Shown piece by piece: positions 1-9,341 of a DNA stretch of 64,000 nt. The notes beneath the pieces were generated by a model. The model was not told the origin of the DNA. It was given only the letters and a program-made list of their open reading frames with translations, and ran no database searches. Location of the stretch: NCBI GenBank assembly GCA_964627455.1, contig CAZVKC010000039.1, positions 9,458 to 73,457 on the forward strand, written 5' to 3'. Every line of letters begins with the position of its first letter. Position 1 is the stretch's first letter. The position numbers and the translations under genes were made by a program. The stretch is from F-183 sp964627455 (lineage in GTDB: Bacteria > Acidobacteriota > Terriglobia > Bryobacterales > Bryobacteraceae).

Positions 1-211
1 GCGCCAGATCCCGCGGCTGCAGCAGTTCCGCAGGAACTGGTCAAGCCTCGACGCAAGGGAAGCCCGAATCGCCTACGCAGTCGCGCTGATGGCCGCCGAG
101 GAACTCGTCGACCACTACGGCGCGTCGATCGGCCTGCGTACGATTCTCGGCAGCCCGGAAATCCTCGAGCGCGTCACCAACGAAATCAATCGCAAGATGG
201 GCGTCGAGTAG
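1..211 (+). CDS. C-terminal fragment of TPR/peptidase-MA-like protein (partial)
   Basis: The window opens inside a gene. Codons read from base 2 to a TAG at 209-211, leaving about 69 C-terminal residues. The segment AREARIAYAVALMAAEELVD followed by HYG, a leucine-rich helix and a charged end resembles the end of peptidase-MA-like domains that sit behind tetratricopeptide repeats, where a helix of the type AYxxALxxVxYLxxxYG is usual. No catalytic residues are included, so function cannot be told. The next gene runs the other way and its stop lies 6 bases downstream. Confidence 0.55.
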   Translation, partial: RQIPRLQQFRRNWSSLDAREARIAYAVALMAAEELVDHYGASIGLRTILGSPEILERVTNEINRKMGVE

Positions 212-217
212 CATCTC

Positions 218-2212
218 TTAGCTTTTGCGCTTGTACTTCTCGAACCACGCCATCAGATACAGTTGCTGCAGGAGCTTGTGCGTCGGACGGCGCCAGCCGT
301 GGAACTCCTCCGGCATGCGAACCAGCAGCGTTTCTTTTTTGAGCATCTTCAACGCGCGATAGTATTCTTCGCTTTGTGTGATCGGGGTGCGGAGGTCCGC
401 TTCGCCCGTCATCACCATCGTCGGCGTCGTCACGTTGGCCACGTAGTGCAGAGGGGATCGCACGGCGTACTCCATCGGGTCCTCCCACGGGAACTTCTGG
501 AACTGGTTGTACCAGTTGGGCCCGTCGGTGTTGCCGACGAAGGAGTGCCAGTCGATCACCGGGCGCATCGACACCGCAGCCGTGAAGCGATTGGTGTGGC
601 CGACAATCCACGCGGTGAGCACGCCCCCGCCGCTGCCTCCGCAAACGAACAGGTTCTTCTCGTCGATGTAGCCGGTCGCAATGGCCGCGTCGACACCGGC
701 CATCAGGTCGTCGTAATCTTTGCCGGGGTATGAGTACTGGATGCCGTTGACGAAATCCTGGCCATAGCCGGTGGATCCGCGCGGATTCATGTACAACACC
801 GCATAGCCGTTGGCCGCGAAATTCTGCCAGCTCCAGTTGAAGCCGACGTTGTACATCGACCAGGGTCCGCCGTGGATGTAGAGCACCAGAGGATACTTCT
901 TTCCAGTCTCGAATTGAGCAGGCTTCATGAGCCAGCCCTGCACCTTCAGACCGTCCTTGGAGGTCACCCACATCTCCTCGGCATCTGCCAGTTGGCGTCC
1001 CGCGAGGATGTCCTCGTTGACATCGACGATTACTTTCGGATCGGGCTTGCGAATGTCGAACGTCACCAGCGATCCGGGTTCCCGCACGCTGCTGCGCACG
1101 CCCGCCGCCTGGCCGTTGCGGGCCACCGTCACGCCGGTGAGCACATGCACGCCATTGGTGACCTTGCGCACCGGATGATCGATCGGCGCAAAGTAGAGAT
1201 TCGTGGTTCCCTTCTCTTCCATCGCGTAGTAGACGCCCGAAGAGTCCTCGGCCCAGATCACGTTGGTCGGTGTCGACGGGAGGTTCGCGACCCAAGTCCG
1301 TTTGGCCGCGCCTTGCGGATCCATCAAATACAGCGACCCGACGTGATTCGTGTAGCGCTTGTCGTCCCAGCCGACGTAGGCGATGTGGCGGCCATTCGGC
1401 GAAGGCAGCGGCGACGTGTCGGGACCTTTGCGATCCGTCAACGCCTTGATGTCGCCGGTCGCGACGTCGATCGCGTAGATCTCGCTATCGCCACGCAGGT
1501 ATTCGGCGTCGGGCTTGCGGATACCGGAAACATACACGGTCTTGCCGTCGGCCGAGAATCGCGCACCGGTGTGGTTGTAGTTCCCGCTGGTCAACTGCCG
1601 CGGCGTACCGCCCTGAGTGGCGTCGACGACGAAGACATGCGAGTAGCCTTTGGTGGTCGGACCCACTCCGTCAGATCCCCAGCTAAGGCGATCCACGATC
1701 ACCGCGCCTTTGGCAGGCGTCGCGCCGCGCGGCAACTTCGGCAGTTGCACGGCAAGCACAGGCGTCTCGTCGGGAACGAACGCGGTGTAGACGATCTTCT
1801 TTCCATCCTGCGACCATTGAAAACTGCCGGGCGTGCGTTCGACACGCGTCAACTGCAGGACCTCGCGCGTCGCGACCCACATGACGTGAATCTGCGTGCT
1901 GCCGTCGCGATCGGAGAGGAACGCGATGCGCTGGCCGTCGGGCGACCAGACAGGCGAGGAGTCGCGCCAGGGTCCGGTGGTGAGTTCCCGCAGTCGCGTT
2001 CCGGCGGTGTCGATAATCCAGAGGCTGGCGCGGTCCTGGTCCTTCATCTTGTCGACGTAACCGCGGCTGAAGACGACGGATGCTCCGTCCGGCGAGATCT
2101 GCGGTCCGGTGATCGTCTCCATGTCGAAGAAGGTCTCTTTGTCGAGAGTCTTCGGGGAGGGCGCGGCCGCGGCTGTGAGAGCAAGAAGGCAGAGAAGGAA
2201 TGCGTTCGCCAT
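218..2212 (-). CDS. S9 family prolyl-oligopeptidase-type serine peptidase, exported
   Basis: 664 residues. Residues 1-17 form a signal peptide ending in an Ala-rich stretch, so the enzyme is probably periplasmic. Residues 25-400 hold several beta-propeller (PD40/TolB-like) blades of the type SPDGxxIAF. Residues 415-664 are the alpha/beta-hydrolase catalytic domain, with an HGGP oxyanion motif near 447, nucleophile Ser527 in GGSGGG, probable Asp606 in GEADLRTP and His638 in EEFHGW. This arrangement matches acylaminoacyl-peptidase/dipeptidyl-peptidase-like S9C enzymes, which cleave short peptides. The nucleophile elbow has Gly rather than the more usual Tyr or His after the Ser. Start is divergent from the HAD gene, 46 bases away. 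Confidence 0.9.
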   Translation of the reverse strand: MANAFLLCLLALTAAAAPSPKTLDKETFFDMETITGPQISPDGASVVFSRGYVDKMKDQDRASLWIIDTAGTRLRELTTGPWRDSSPVWSPDGQRIAFLSDRDGSTQIHVMWVATREVLQLTRVERTPGSFQWSQDGKKIVYTAFVPDETPVLAVQLPKLPRGATPAKGAVIVDRLSWGSDGVGPTTKGYSHVFVVDATQGGTPRQLTSGNYNHTGARFSADGKTVYVSGIRKPDAEYLRGDSEIYAIDVATGDIKALTDRKGPDTSPLPSPNGRHIAYVGWDDKRYTNHVGSLYLMDPQGAAKRTWVANLPSTPTNVIWAEDSSGVYYAMEEKGTTNLYFAPIDHPVRKVTNGVHVLTGVTVARNGQAAGVRSSVREPGSLVTFDIRKPDPKVIVDVNEDILAGRQLADAEEMWVTSKDGLKVQGWLMKPAQFETGKKYPLVLYIHGGPWSMYNVGFNWSWQNFAANGYAVLYMNPRGSTGYGQDFVNGIQYSYPGKDYDDLMAGVDAAIATGYIDEKNLFVCGGSGGGVLTAWIVGHTNRFTAAVSMRPVIDWHSFVGNTDGPNWYNQFQKFPWEDPMEYAVRSPLHYVANVTTPTMVMTGEADLRTPITQSEEYYRALKMLKKETLLVRMPEEFHGWRRPTHKLLQQLYLMAWFEKYKRKS

Positions 2213-2258
2213 GCGGGGCAGTATAGCAATTCAGTACACTGGAATTTCCTACCTGATA

Positions 2259-2900
2259 ATGCCCCAAATACAATGTGAGGCGGTTCTGTTCGACATGGAC
2301 GGTACGATTCTCGACTCGTCCATCCCCGTGAGAAGACAGTGGCGGTTGTGGGCGGAAAGCGTTGGCATTCCGTTCGACCAGGTGGAGGCCGTGATGCATG
2401 GCCGCCGCGCCATCGAGACGATGCAACTGGTTGCGCCGCATCTGCCGCAGCCGGAGACCGTCGAACGATTTCTCGAAGTCGAAGAGAAGGACCTGGACGA
2501 TATTCAACCGATGCCGGGCGCGCGCGCGTTCCTCGAGGCCCTGCCCGCGCACCGCTGGGCGGTGGTGACGTCGGCCACTTTCAACATGGCTCGCGCGCGC
2601 ATTCAGGCTGCTGGATTGCCGGTTCCTGACGTGCTCATCAGTGCGGACCGCGTCACCCACGGCAAGCCGCATCCGGAAGGGTTCCTCACCGCGGCGCAGG
2701 CGCTGGGTATCGCGCCCGAACGCTGCCTGGTGGTGGAGGATTCGCCCGCGGGAATCCGCGCCGGGATCGCCGGCGGCATGCAGGTGCTGGGCGTGACCAC
2801 GCACTATCAGCCGGAGGATCTGGGGGCTCCCGTGTGGGTCCCGCACTTCGACAACGGCTTCCGCGTCACGGTCACCAACGGGATTCAACTGAGCTTCTAA
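2259..2900 (+). CDS. HAD-superfamily phosphatase (glycerol-phosphatase/beta-phosphoglucomutase-like)
   Basis: 213 residues from ATG 2259; longer upstream readings run through the promoter region of the divergent peptidase and were rejected. Motif I is FDMDGT, with nucleophile Asp12 and acid/base Asp14; motif II is the Thr-Ser in VVTSAT; motif III is the Lys in HGKPHPEGF; motif IV is VVEDSPAGIRAG. The helical cap lies between residues 20 and 85, as in class C1 enzymes. The KPHPEGF and EDSPAGI pattern is typical of yeast Gpp1-like and sugar-phosphate phosphatases. The substrate (glycerol 3-phosphate or a hexose phosphate) cannot be fixed from sequence. Confidence 0.85.
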   Translation: MPQIQCEAVLFDMDGTILDSSIPVRRQWRLWAESVGIPFDQVEAVMHGRRAIETMQLVAPHLPQPETVERFLEVEEKDLDDIQPMPGARAFLEALPAHRWAVVTSATFNMARARIQAAGLPVPDVLISADRVTHGKPHPEGFLTAAQALGIAPERCLVVEDSPAGIRAGIAGGMQVLGVTTHYQPEDLGAPVWVPHFDNGFRVTVTNGIQLSF

Positions 2901-2943
2901 CTTTGTTGCGCCTTTTGCCGGAGCGGCTTCGCATTCGTTAGAT

Positions 2944-3627
2944 GTGCGATTCCTCAACTTCACACAAACAGGCGCAGTTTGCTACCTGCTCACCGTCTTG
3001 CCCGGCATCACGAGTCAGGCGGAAAACCAGCGATCCATTCTCGATCGGAACTTACTCGTCAACGCCGGCGCCGAGCAGCCGGTGAACGGCCAGAACGCCG
3101 TACCAGGCTGGGGTCCTGCGCAGGAAGGTTTCGTTGCGGAACCCTACGGTCATACCACGACGGAGTGGGAGTGGAATTTGAGCGGCTGTGCCGGCTGCGG
3201 CAAGCAGTACTTTCGCGTCTTTTGGGAAGGTTCCGAAACCTCGAGCCGCACGATCTCCCAAACCATCGACGTCACGCCTGCTGCAGCCGACGTCGATGCC
3301 GGGCGGGTACAAGCCAGACTCGCAGGCTATCTGGGAACAATTCGCAATACGGACACCACCGGACATCTGCAGGCCGTGTTCTTAAATGCAACCGGGCAAT
3401 CCTTGGGCGATGGTCCCGTGGAGACCGCGCCATTCGACAGCAAGTCGCTTCCCAAAGCCCGCGAGGGTGACGCCAGCATCGTTCGATTTCAGGCCGAAGG
3501 AGCAGTGCCGGCCGGCACTCGCAAGATCCGGGTCTCGTTCGTGGTGCGCCCCACCGGCGGATCCGGCGCTTATTACGGATTCGCGGACCAGTTGTCGCTG
3601 CACCTTTTCCGGCCTTCCGGAAACTGA
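2944..3627 (+). CDS. Exported hypothetical protein, probable beta-sandwich
   Basis: 227 residues with a GTG start; residues 1-25 look like a signal peptide. The mature part begins with RNLLVNAGAEQP, a pattern found at the start of carbohydrate-binding-like or DUF642-like beta-sandwich domains, and continues with alternating polar beta strands. A CAGCGK element near residue 80 carries two cysteines that could form a disulfide. No catalytic motif is visible. It stands alone between the HAD gene and the convergent sensor kinase gene, whose stop is 4 bases away. I cannot assign a function. Confidence 0.65.
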   Translation: MRFLNFTQTGAVCYLLTVLPGITSQAENQRSILDRNLLVNAGAEQPVNGQNAVPGWGPAQEGFVAEPYGHTTTEWEWNLSGCAGCGKQYFRVFWEGSETSSRTISQTIDVTPAAADVDAGRVQARLAGYLGTIRNTDTTGHLQAVFLNATGQSLGDGPVETAPFDSKSLPKAREGDASIVRFQAEGAVPAGTRKIRVSFVVRPTGGSGAYYGFADQLSLHLFRPSGN

Positions 3628-3631
3628 TTCG

Positions 3632-5188
3632 CTAGGTCGTCTGTTGTTGCACCGGAGGCAGGGCTCCGGCGATTCGCTGAGGCGGCTGCGGGCTCTCCGC
3701 CTTCGAATCGCATAACGGCAGCCGTACGCGAAAAGTCGTGCCCTTCTCCGGTTCGCTTTCCACAGCGATCGTACCGTTGTGAGCCTTTACGATCCAGGCA
3801 ACAAAGCTGAGGCCGAGACCGAGTCCCTGAGCGGGTTTCGTGTGCGCTGGACGCACGCGGTAGAAGCGATCGAAGATATGCGGCAAGTCCTCGCTGGGAA
3901 TCCCAACCCCGGTGTCTCGAACCTCGAAGACGAGGTCGTTTTCGTCGGGATACAACCGCACATGGACCTTGCCGCCGGAGCGCGTGTATTTCACCGCGTT
4001 CGACATCAGGTTCGTCACCAGGCGCCCGATCTGCGTGCGGTCTCCGCGGATCAGGCAATCCGATCCGCGAGTCAAATCCGTCGTGAGCTGGATCTTCTCC
4101 TCTTCAGCGGGAATCTGGAATTGCTCCGCGATGTCCTCGACCACCTCAACCATTCGCAGGGGCGAGAGCTGTAGCGCCAACTGGCCGGTTTCAGCCTGCG
4201 ACAACATGAGCAGAGCGCGAACAATGTTCGAAAGTTGTTCCACGTCCTGCAGAGCGTTCACCATCGCATCGCGATACTGCTCCGTTGTTTCGGCGGTGAA
4301 CAGCGCGACCTCCAACTGGCCGCGGATCGCGGTCAGAGGCGTGCGCAGCTCGTGCGACACGTCCGTCGAGAACTGGCGAATCTGTTCGAAGGAAGCCGCC
4401 AGGCGGGACGACATCTCATTGAAGGATTCAATCAGCCGCTCCAGTTCATCGTTGGCGCCGCGTAACGGGATCTGCACGCCGAGGTTCGAACTGGTAATCG
4501 CCTTGGCCGCATGCGACACATGGTCGAGCGGTAGCAGCGCGCGTCCGGCAAGAAGCCAGCCCAGAATGCCGCCGGCAACGAGTCCGAGAGGAAGAGACAG
4601 AAAGTAGTAGCGCGTGAAGCTCTTGATGGTGTTCTGATATTCGGAAATGGGTTTACCGACGACGAGATAATACGGGCGGCGTTCCTGATCGAGGACCACG
4701 CCGCCGCGCAGTTTGTACGGGTACCCGTAATCGTCCATGCGGTCGATCCAGACCGGCTGATTGCGGCGAATGAATTCCTGAATCTGTCGTGGTTGTTCCG
4801 GCGAGAGTGTCTTGTAGGTTTCCGAAGTCTTGAGGATCGTGCCGTCGCGATCCGCCACCATGTACGCGCCCTTGCTGATGCGTTCCACGATTTCCTGTTC
4901 CTCGGGATCATAACGCTCGAAGCTCCAGGACGGATACCGGTTCTCGATGCGCATGTATCCCTTGACGGCGCTGTACTCTTCGTCGAGCACATCCCGCAAT
5001 TCGCGATCGATAATCGAGACCAGAAGTTCCCGCGTCAGAAATCCGGCGATCACCAGAAACACGCCGAAGAACAGCACATAGCTGACCGCCAGCCGGAAGC
5101 GCAAACCCATGACGTAGCGCGGAAGGCTTCGCGCCGGCGGCGGCGGAGCAGCCAGCGGAATCCGGATCTGGCTGGTCCGGTTAGGCAC
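3632..5188 (-). CDS. Sensor histidine kinase (HAMP-HisKA-HATPase)
   Basis: 518 residues. Transmembrane segments lie near 32-52 and 196-216 and bracket a periplasmic sensor of about 145 residues. A HAMP linker follows, then HisKA with phospho-acceptor His279 in VSHELRTPLTA, and a HATPase domain with an N box (TNLMSNAVKY), G1 box DTGVGIP and G2 box GLGLGLS. This is the layout of CusS/heavy-metal-type and other OmpR-paired kinases. The start overlaps the end of the upstream regulator gene by 8 bases, so the two are translationally coupled and form a cognate pair. Met27 is an alternative start. The signal is unknown. Confidence 0.93.
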   Translation of the reverse strand: MPNRTSQIRIPLAAPPPPARSLPRYVMGLRFRLAVSYVLFFGVFLVIAGFLTRELLVSIIDRELRDVLDEEYSAVKGYMRIENRYPSWSFERYDPEEQEIVERISKGAYMVADRDGTILKTSETYKTLSPEQPRQIQEFIRRNQPVWIDRMDDYGYPYKLRGGVVLDQERRPYYLVVGKPISEYQNTIKSFTRYYFLSLPLGLVAGGILGWLLAGRALLPLDHVSHAAKAITSSNLGVQIPLRGANDELERLIESFNEMSSRLAASFEQIRQFSTDVSHELRTPLTAIRGQLEVALFTAETTEQYRDAMVNALQDVEQLSNIVRALLMLSQAETGQLALQLSPLRMVEVVEDIAEQFQIPAEEEKIQLTTDLTRGSDCLIRGDRTQIGRLVTNLMSNAVKYTRSGGKVHVRLYPDENDLVFEVRDTGVGIPSEDLPHIFDRFYRVRPAHTKPAQGLGLGLSFVAWIVKAHNGTIAVESEPEKGTTFRVRLPLCDSKAESPQPPQRIAGALPPVQQQTT

Positions 5189-5870
5189 GTTCGGCGGAGT
5201 TTTCCGGAAGCTCGAGCATGTAGCCGATACCGCGCACGGTGTGGATCATTTTGCCCTGAAACTTGTCGTCGATCTTGCTGCGCAGGTGGCGGATATAGAC
5301 GTCGACAATGTTGGTGAGTCCGTCATAGTCCATATCCCAGACATGTTCGACGATCATAGTGCGGCTGAGCGGACGGCCGCGGTTGCGCATCATGTACTCG
5401 AGGATGCTGAATTCCTTGGGCGCGAGTTCGATGTTCTCACCGGCGCGGGTGACGCGGCGGCGGATACAGTCGAGCACGAGGTCGCCAACCTGCAGGCGTT
5501 CGGGCGTCGGCTGGCCGCGGCGCAGCAACGCACGGGCGCGCGCCAGCAGTTCGACAAAGGCGAACGGCTTGACCATGTAATCGTCGGCGCCGCCTTCGAG
5601 TCCTTTGACGCGGTCATCGACCTGATCGCGCGCGCTGAGGATCAGCACCGGCGGACTGGTTTTCCGGTTGCGGATCTTACCGAGCAGCGTCAGGCCGTCG
5701 GTATCCGGCAGACCAAGGTCCAGGATGATCAGGTCGTAATCGGTGGCGTGGATGTGTTCGAGAGCAGTGGATCCGTCGTTCGCCGTATCCACTGCATAGC
5801 CTCCACTTTCAAGGCCCCGCTGCAGAAAGTCCGCGATTCGCTTCTCGTCTTCGACAACCAGAATTCGCAT
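5181..5870 (-). CDS. OmpR/PhoB-family response regulator
   Basis: 229 residues. The receiver domain has the acidic pocket VVEDE, phospho-acceptor Asp51 in LDLGLPD, the switch Ser in ILSAR and Lys101 in VKPFAF. The C-terminal winged helix (from about 130) ends in DVYIRHLRSKIDDK and HTVRGIGYMLE, diagnostic for the OmpR/PhoB class. All phosphotransfer residues are intact. It is first in a two-gene operon with the kinase that overlaps its stop codon. It probably acts as a DNA-binding activator or repressor for that kinase's signal; targets cannot be named. Confidence 0.95.
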   Translation of the reverse strand: MRILVVEDEKRIADFLQRGLESGGYAVDTANDGSTALEHIHATDYDLIILDLGLPDTDGLTLLGKIRNRKTSPPVLILSARDQVDDRVKGLEGGADDYMVKPFAFVELLARARALLRRGQPTPERLQVGDLVLDCIRRRVTRAGENIELAPKEFSILEYMMRNRGRPLSRTMIVEHVWDMDYDGLTNIVDVYIRHLRSKIDDKFQGKMIHTVRGIGYMLELPENSAERA

Positions 5871-5920
5871 CTATCTACACTGTACAGCACGGGGCCTCCG
5901 GTTAGCCGGATTCTCGATGT

Positions 5921-6871
5921 CTATTGCTCCGTTTGTGGAGCACGACCCTCTGCGACCTGCAGCGCGACGGATGCGCGGTACAGGCGTTCCGGTGTTCCCG
6001 AGGTCGTAAGATACGCCTCGAGCATGTAGCGGCCCGGCTTCAACGGACCATGCGGCGTGAACTCGACCAGCCAGTTTTTCTCCGTTGTGACCGTGATGTT
6101 CTGCTGCACCGCGATGAAGAGCTTGCCGGCCATCCAGTTGTAGACGACGTTACCGTCGGCGTCCGAGAGGACCAGATTGTAGATCTGCCCGGAGTCGAAA
6201 TCCAGCCGCAACGGCTCACTGCCGCCATTGCGGATACTCAGCCTTGCGACGACTGGGGAATTGGGAGTGATGGGCGACGGCGTCGACACGCTGAACGAGT
6301 TTTCCGGCTGCGCAAGCGTCAGGAAACCTCCGACTCTCGCGTAGATCAATTCGTACGTCACGGGACCCGCAAACGAGGTCTCGACGTGGCGGACCGGTCC
6401 AATGTCGGCGAGGAAGGAATCGGACTCGACGCCCGCGTCAGCGCAGGGTGAATCGACATAGCGCACCTGCAACGCATCTGTGCGATCGCCCGTGGCAGGC
6501 GTCTTCACTTTCGCGTTGCGAGACTCGATGATCGCGGTCTTCGTACAGTCGTTGATATTGGCAGCGAATCGCTGGCCTTCGGGAAACTGCAGACTGAGGA
6601 AAGGCCGAACTCTGTTGCTGTCCATGTCGTACTCGACCAGCGATCCGTCGCCGGCTCGCCGGAGCCAGCGGCGTTCATTCGCAAAGCCGGTGACGGCGTA
6701 GTAATCGGCTCCATCGAACTTTTGCGAGTCGACGACTTCGACCTGCATCGTGCGTCCAAAGCGGGATCCGCGAAACAGCCACTGATTTCCGACTTGAAGG
6801 GGAAAATAATCCTGGGCAAATGTTGTAACAGCCGACGCAAATACGGCGGCTGTAAGAATTAAGAATCTCAT
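5921..6871 (-). CDS. Exported protein with C-terminal BsuPI-like domain
   Basis: 316 residues with a signal peptide ending TTFAQ. Residues 20-190 start with DYFPLQVGNQWLFRG, a motif common in acidobacterial exported beta-rich proteins of unknown function. Residues about 200-305 resemble the BsuPI intracellular-proteinase-inhibitor fold: paired strands around LSIRNGGSEPLRLDF, a central LSDADGNVVYNW and LKPGRYMLEAYLTT. Known BsuPI inhibits serine proteases in Bacillus; whether this exported version does is inference. It lies 50 bases upstream of the two-component operon in the same direction, so co-transcription is possible. Confidence 0.7.
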   Translation of the reverse strand: MRFLILTAAVFASAVTTFAQDYFPLQVGNQWLFRGSRFGRTMQVEVVDSQKFDGADYYAVTGFANERRWLRRAGDGSLVEYDMDSNRVRPFLSLQFPEGQRFAANINDCTKTAIIESRNAKVKTPATGDRTDALQVRYVDSPCADAGVESDSFLADIGPVRHVETSFAGPVTYELIYARVGGFLTLAQPENSFSVSTPSPITPNSPVVARLSIRNGGSEPLRLDFDSGQIYNLVLSDADGNVVYNWMAGKLFIAVQQNITVTTEKNWLVEFTPHGPLKPGRYMLEAYLTTSGTPERLYRASVALQVAEGRAPQTEQ

Positions 6872-6911
6872 CTATAGATTCAGACGGATTCGCGAGGCTT
6901 TTGACGACAGC

Positions 6912-7550
6912 TTACTTGGGACTTGCGGCGGCTGCGCCGCACACCGGAAGGTTATCAGCCAGCACTTCATCGTGTCGGAAGAAGATTCCACCGGAGACGA
7001 TCGTTCGCGTGCGTTCGATCAGGCGTTCGCCGCAAACGAGGTGGTAGCGTTCCTGGAAGCCATAGGGCAACACCGATTTTTCAGGTGGTTGAACGCGTTC
7101 GCCGACCTTCTCGCGAATTTCGTTGACGAGTTCCAGGTCGCCGTTCTTTGTGGCCCCGATGGCTTTGGTGAGTTCATCGGCCGAGGAGATGGGCACCGGC
7201 GGCGCCGAATCTTCCGTTGTAATCTGATCGGCAAACGTCGAGTAGGCAACCACATCATCCGCCGACTTGAAGGCAACCGGATCGATCGAAGCCAGCAACC
7301 GGAGGCAATGCGGACGGCCTGTCAACAGGAAGACAGAACTCGTATCCGGCCGGTAGGCGACATGAGTCAGATTTCCTGAAGCGCTACCGAGGACCTCAAT
7401 GATCCGGTGCAGTCGAAAATACGGTTGACGCACCTCAGAGAGCTTGATCTGCGACGCCTTGCCCGCAAACTCGGGCAATTCGCGCGCCAAGGCAGACGAG
7501 ATAAAACGTAGCGCCCAGCCTTCCAGCTCCATAGGATGCATCCCTGCCAT
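6912..7550 (-). CDS. Hypothetical protein
   Basis: 212 residues that I do not recognise. There is no signal peptide or membrane segment. The protein reads as a mixed alpha/beta sequence with a Pro-rich point around 120 and an Ala-rich C-terminus containing a single CGAAAASP element. Starts at Met1, Met4 or Met7 are all possible; Met7 has a GGGA-like ribosome site at better spacing. It follows etfA by 34 bases on the same strand, so it may be the last gene of the acpP-fabF-etfBA transcript, but nothing in it points to lipid or flavin chemistry. Confidence 0.6.
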   Translation of the reverse strand: MAGMHPMELEGWALRFISSALARELPEFAGKASQIKLSEVRQPYFRLHRIIEVLGSASGNLTHVAYRPDTSSVFLLTGRPHCLRLLASIDPVAFKSADDVVAYSTFADQITTEDSAPPVPISSADELTKAIGATKNGDLELVNEIREKVGERVQPPEKSVLPYGFQERYHLVCGERLIERTRTIVSGGIFFRHDEVLADNLPVCGAAAASPK

Positions 7551-7584
7551 TACAAACTATAGCGTGAATACGGAGATTTTCCGA

Positions 7585-8568
7585 TCACCCGGCTTTGGCT
7601 TTTTTGACCTCAGCCACGAGCGCGGGGACAACTTCGAACAGGTCTCCGATGATGCCGTAATCGGCAACCTCGAAGATCGGCGCGTTCTCGTCCTTGTTGA
7701 TGGCGACGATGGACTTCGAACCCTTCATGCCGACCAGGTGCTGAATCGCGCCCGAAATCCCGACCGCCATGTACACCTTGGGCGACACAGTCTGTCCGGA
7801 ACTGCCGACCTGACGTTCCATGGGCAGCCATCCGGCGTCGCAGATCGGACGCGATGCGGCGAGTTCCGCGCCGAGAGCGGCGGCGAGTTCCTCGACCACC
7901 GGGATGTTGTCCTTTTCCTTGATGCCGCGGCCGACGGAGACGATGATTTCGGCGGCGGTGAGATCCACGGCGCGGGAGGATTCGCGGAACGGCGCGTCGG
8001 TCTTCACACGGATGGTGGAAGCGTCGATCGACGGCGCGAAGTTCGCGACGGCGGCAGATCCCTCAGCGAGCGAATCGGCGCGGAAGGCGCCCGCCTGGAT
8101 CGAGGCGAAAGCGGCGCCGGATCCGGCGATGCGGAAGTCCGCGTTCATCTTGCCCTGGAACAACTGGCGGACGAAGGTCACGGTGGATCCATCAACGCGG
8201 GTCGCGATGACATCGCTCACCAGCACGCGTCCGGAACGGGTCGCGAGCTTCGGCGCGAAGTCGCGGACCTGATAGGTATGCGGGAACAGCACCACGGCGG
8301 GCGAAGTCTGCTGGATCAACTGATGCACTGCGGCGGTGAATCCGTCAGCGGTATAGTTTTCGAGAAGCGCATGCTCGACCGCATGTACCTTGGCGATGTT
8401 CCTGGTAGCGGCTTCCGCGGCGAGGGCGCCGATGCCCTGCCCCACGACGGCGGCTTCCACGGGAAGGTTCAGCTGCTTGCCGAGTTCCACACCGGCTGCG
8501 AGGGCTTCCCATGACATGCGGTGCCACTTGCCGCCCTGCTGCTCCATTACGACGAGGACGCTGCTCAT
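7585..8568 (-). CDS. etfA: Electron transfer flavoprotein, alpha subunit
   Basis: 327 residues, the usual length. The C-terminal FAD-binding domain is clear: GSSGQTVSPKVYMAVGISGA, then HLVGMKGS, IVAINKDENAPIFEVADYGI and a closing DLFEVVPAL. The N-terminal domain is the adenine-nucleotide-hydrolase-like fold shared with the beta subunit. EtfAB carries electrons from acyl-CoA dehydrogenases or other flavin dehydrogenases to ETF:quinone oxidoreductase. The start overlaps the etfB stop by 4 bases (ATGA). In this cluster it stands behind fatty-acid synthesis genes rather than beside a dehydrogenase. Confidence 0.95.
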   Translation of the reverse strand: MSSVLVVMEQQGGKWHRMSWEALAAGVELGKQLNLPVEAAVVGQGIGALAAEAATRNIAKVHAVEHALLENYTADGFTAAVHQLIQQTSPAVVLFPHTYQVRDFAPKLATRSGRVLVSDVIATRVDGSTVTFVRQLFQGKMNADFRIAGSGAAFASIQAGAFRADSLAEGSAAVANFAPSIDASTIRVKTDAPFRESSRAVDLTAAEIIVSVGRGIKEKDNIPVVEELAAALGAELAASRPICDAGWLPMERQVGSSGQTVSPKVYMAVGISGAIQHLVGMKGSKSIVAINKDENAPIFEVADYGIIGDLFEVVPALVAEVKKAKAG

Positions 8569-9341
8569 ATCACCCTCACTTCGAACTTCAACTTCTCGAC
8601 CAACTGCGCGGCGGTCGTCTTTGGATCGCCCTGGAAGATCACGGCCTGCTTGGTGCGCTGCGGCATGTACACCTTGTCGAGTTGCGTCGCAGCGGCCGTG
8701 GCGGCGCCGGCGAGGTCGCCGGGCGTGACGCGCTTGATTTCCTTGGTCTTCGCCTTCTTGATGCCCATCAGCGTGGCGTAACGCAGCTTGTTGATGCCCG
8801 ACTGAATGGTGAGCAGCGCGGGAAGCGGAATGGTCATGTTCTGGAACCAGCCGTCCTCGAGTTCGCGCTTCACGCGGATGGCGTTGTCCTGCTTTTCCAC
8901 CTGCATGATGATCGTTGCGTGCGGGATGCCGAGGAGTTCCGCCATCACCACGCCGGTCTGGCCGTAACCGAAGTCATCGGACTGCAGGCCAGTGAGGATG
9001 AGATCCGGATTTTCACTCTTCACCGCCGCAGCCAGCAGGCTCGCGATGCCGAGCGTGTCGAGGCCGGTGAGGTTCTCTTCCTCGATGTGGATCGCCCGGT
9101 CGGCGCCTTTGGCGAGCGCTTCGCGGATGGTCTGAGCCGCGCGTGCCGGACCCAGGCACAGAGCAATGACTTCGCCGCCGCCCTGGCGTTCCTTCAACTG
9201 CAGCGCTTCTTCGAGCGCGTAAGCGTCGGGCTCGTTGATTTCGAAGCTCAGGTCGGCTTCCTGAATCCACTTGCCGTCGCCGTCCACCCGCAACTGCGAA
9301 TCGCGGGTCGGAACCTGCTTGATCGCAACGATGATCTTCAT
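8565..9341 (-). CDS. etfB: Electron transfer flavoprotein, beta subunit
   Basis: 258 residues. Signature stretches are MKIIVAIKQVPTRDSQLRVD, INEPDAYALEEALQLKE, LTGLQSDDFGYGQTG and a Lys-rich C-terminal tail that contacts the alpha subunit. It forms the EtfAB heterodimer and binds AMP or a second FAD; which of these, and so whether the complex bifurcates electrons, cannot be read confidently here. Its start codon shares one base with the fabF stop (TAATG) and its stop overlaps etfA by 4 bases, so fabF, etfB and etfA should be made from one message with coupled translation. Confidence 0.95.
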   Translation of the reverse strand: MKIIVAIKQVPTRDSQLRVDGDGKWIQEADLSFEINEPDAYALEEALQLKERQGGGEVIALCLGPARAAQTIREALAKGADRAIHIEEENLTGLDTLGIASLLAAAVKSENPDLILTGLQSDDFGYGQTGVVMAELLGIPHATIIMQVEKQDNAIRVKRELEDGWFQNMTIPLPALLTIQSGINKLRYATLMGIKKAKTKEIKRVTPGDLAGAATAAATQLDKVYMPQRTKQAVIFQGDPKTTAAQLVEKLKFEVRVI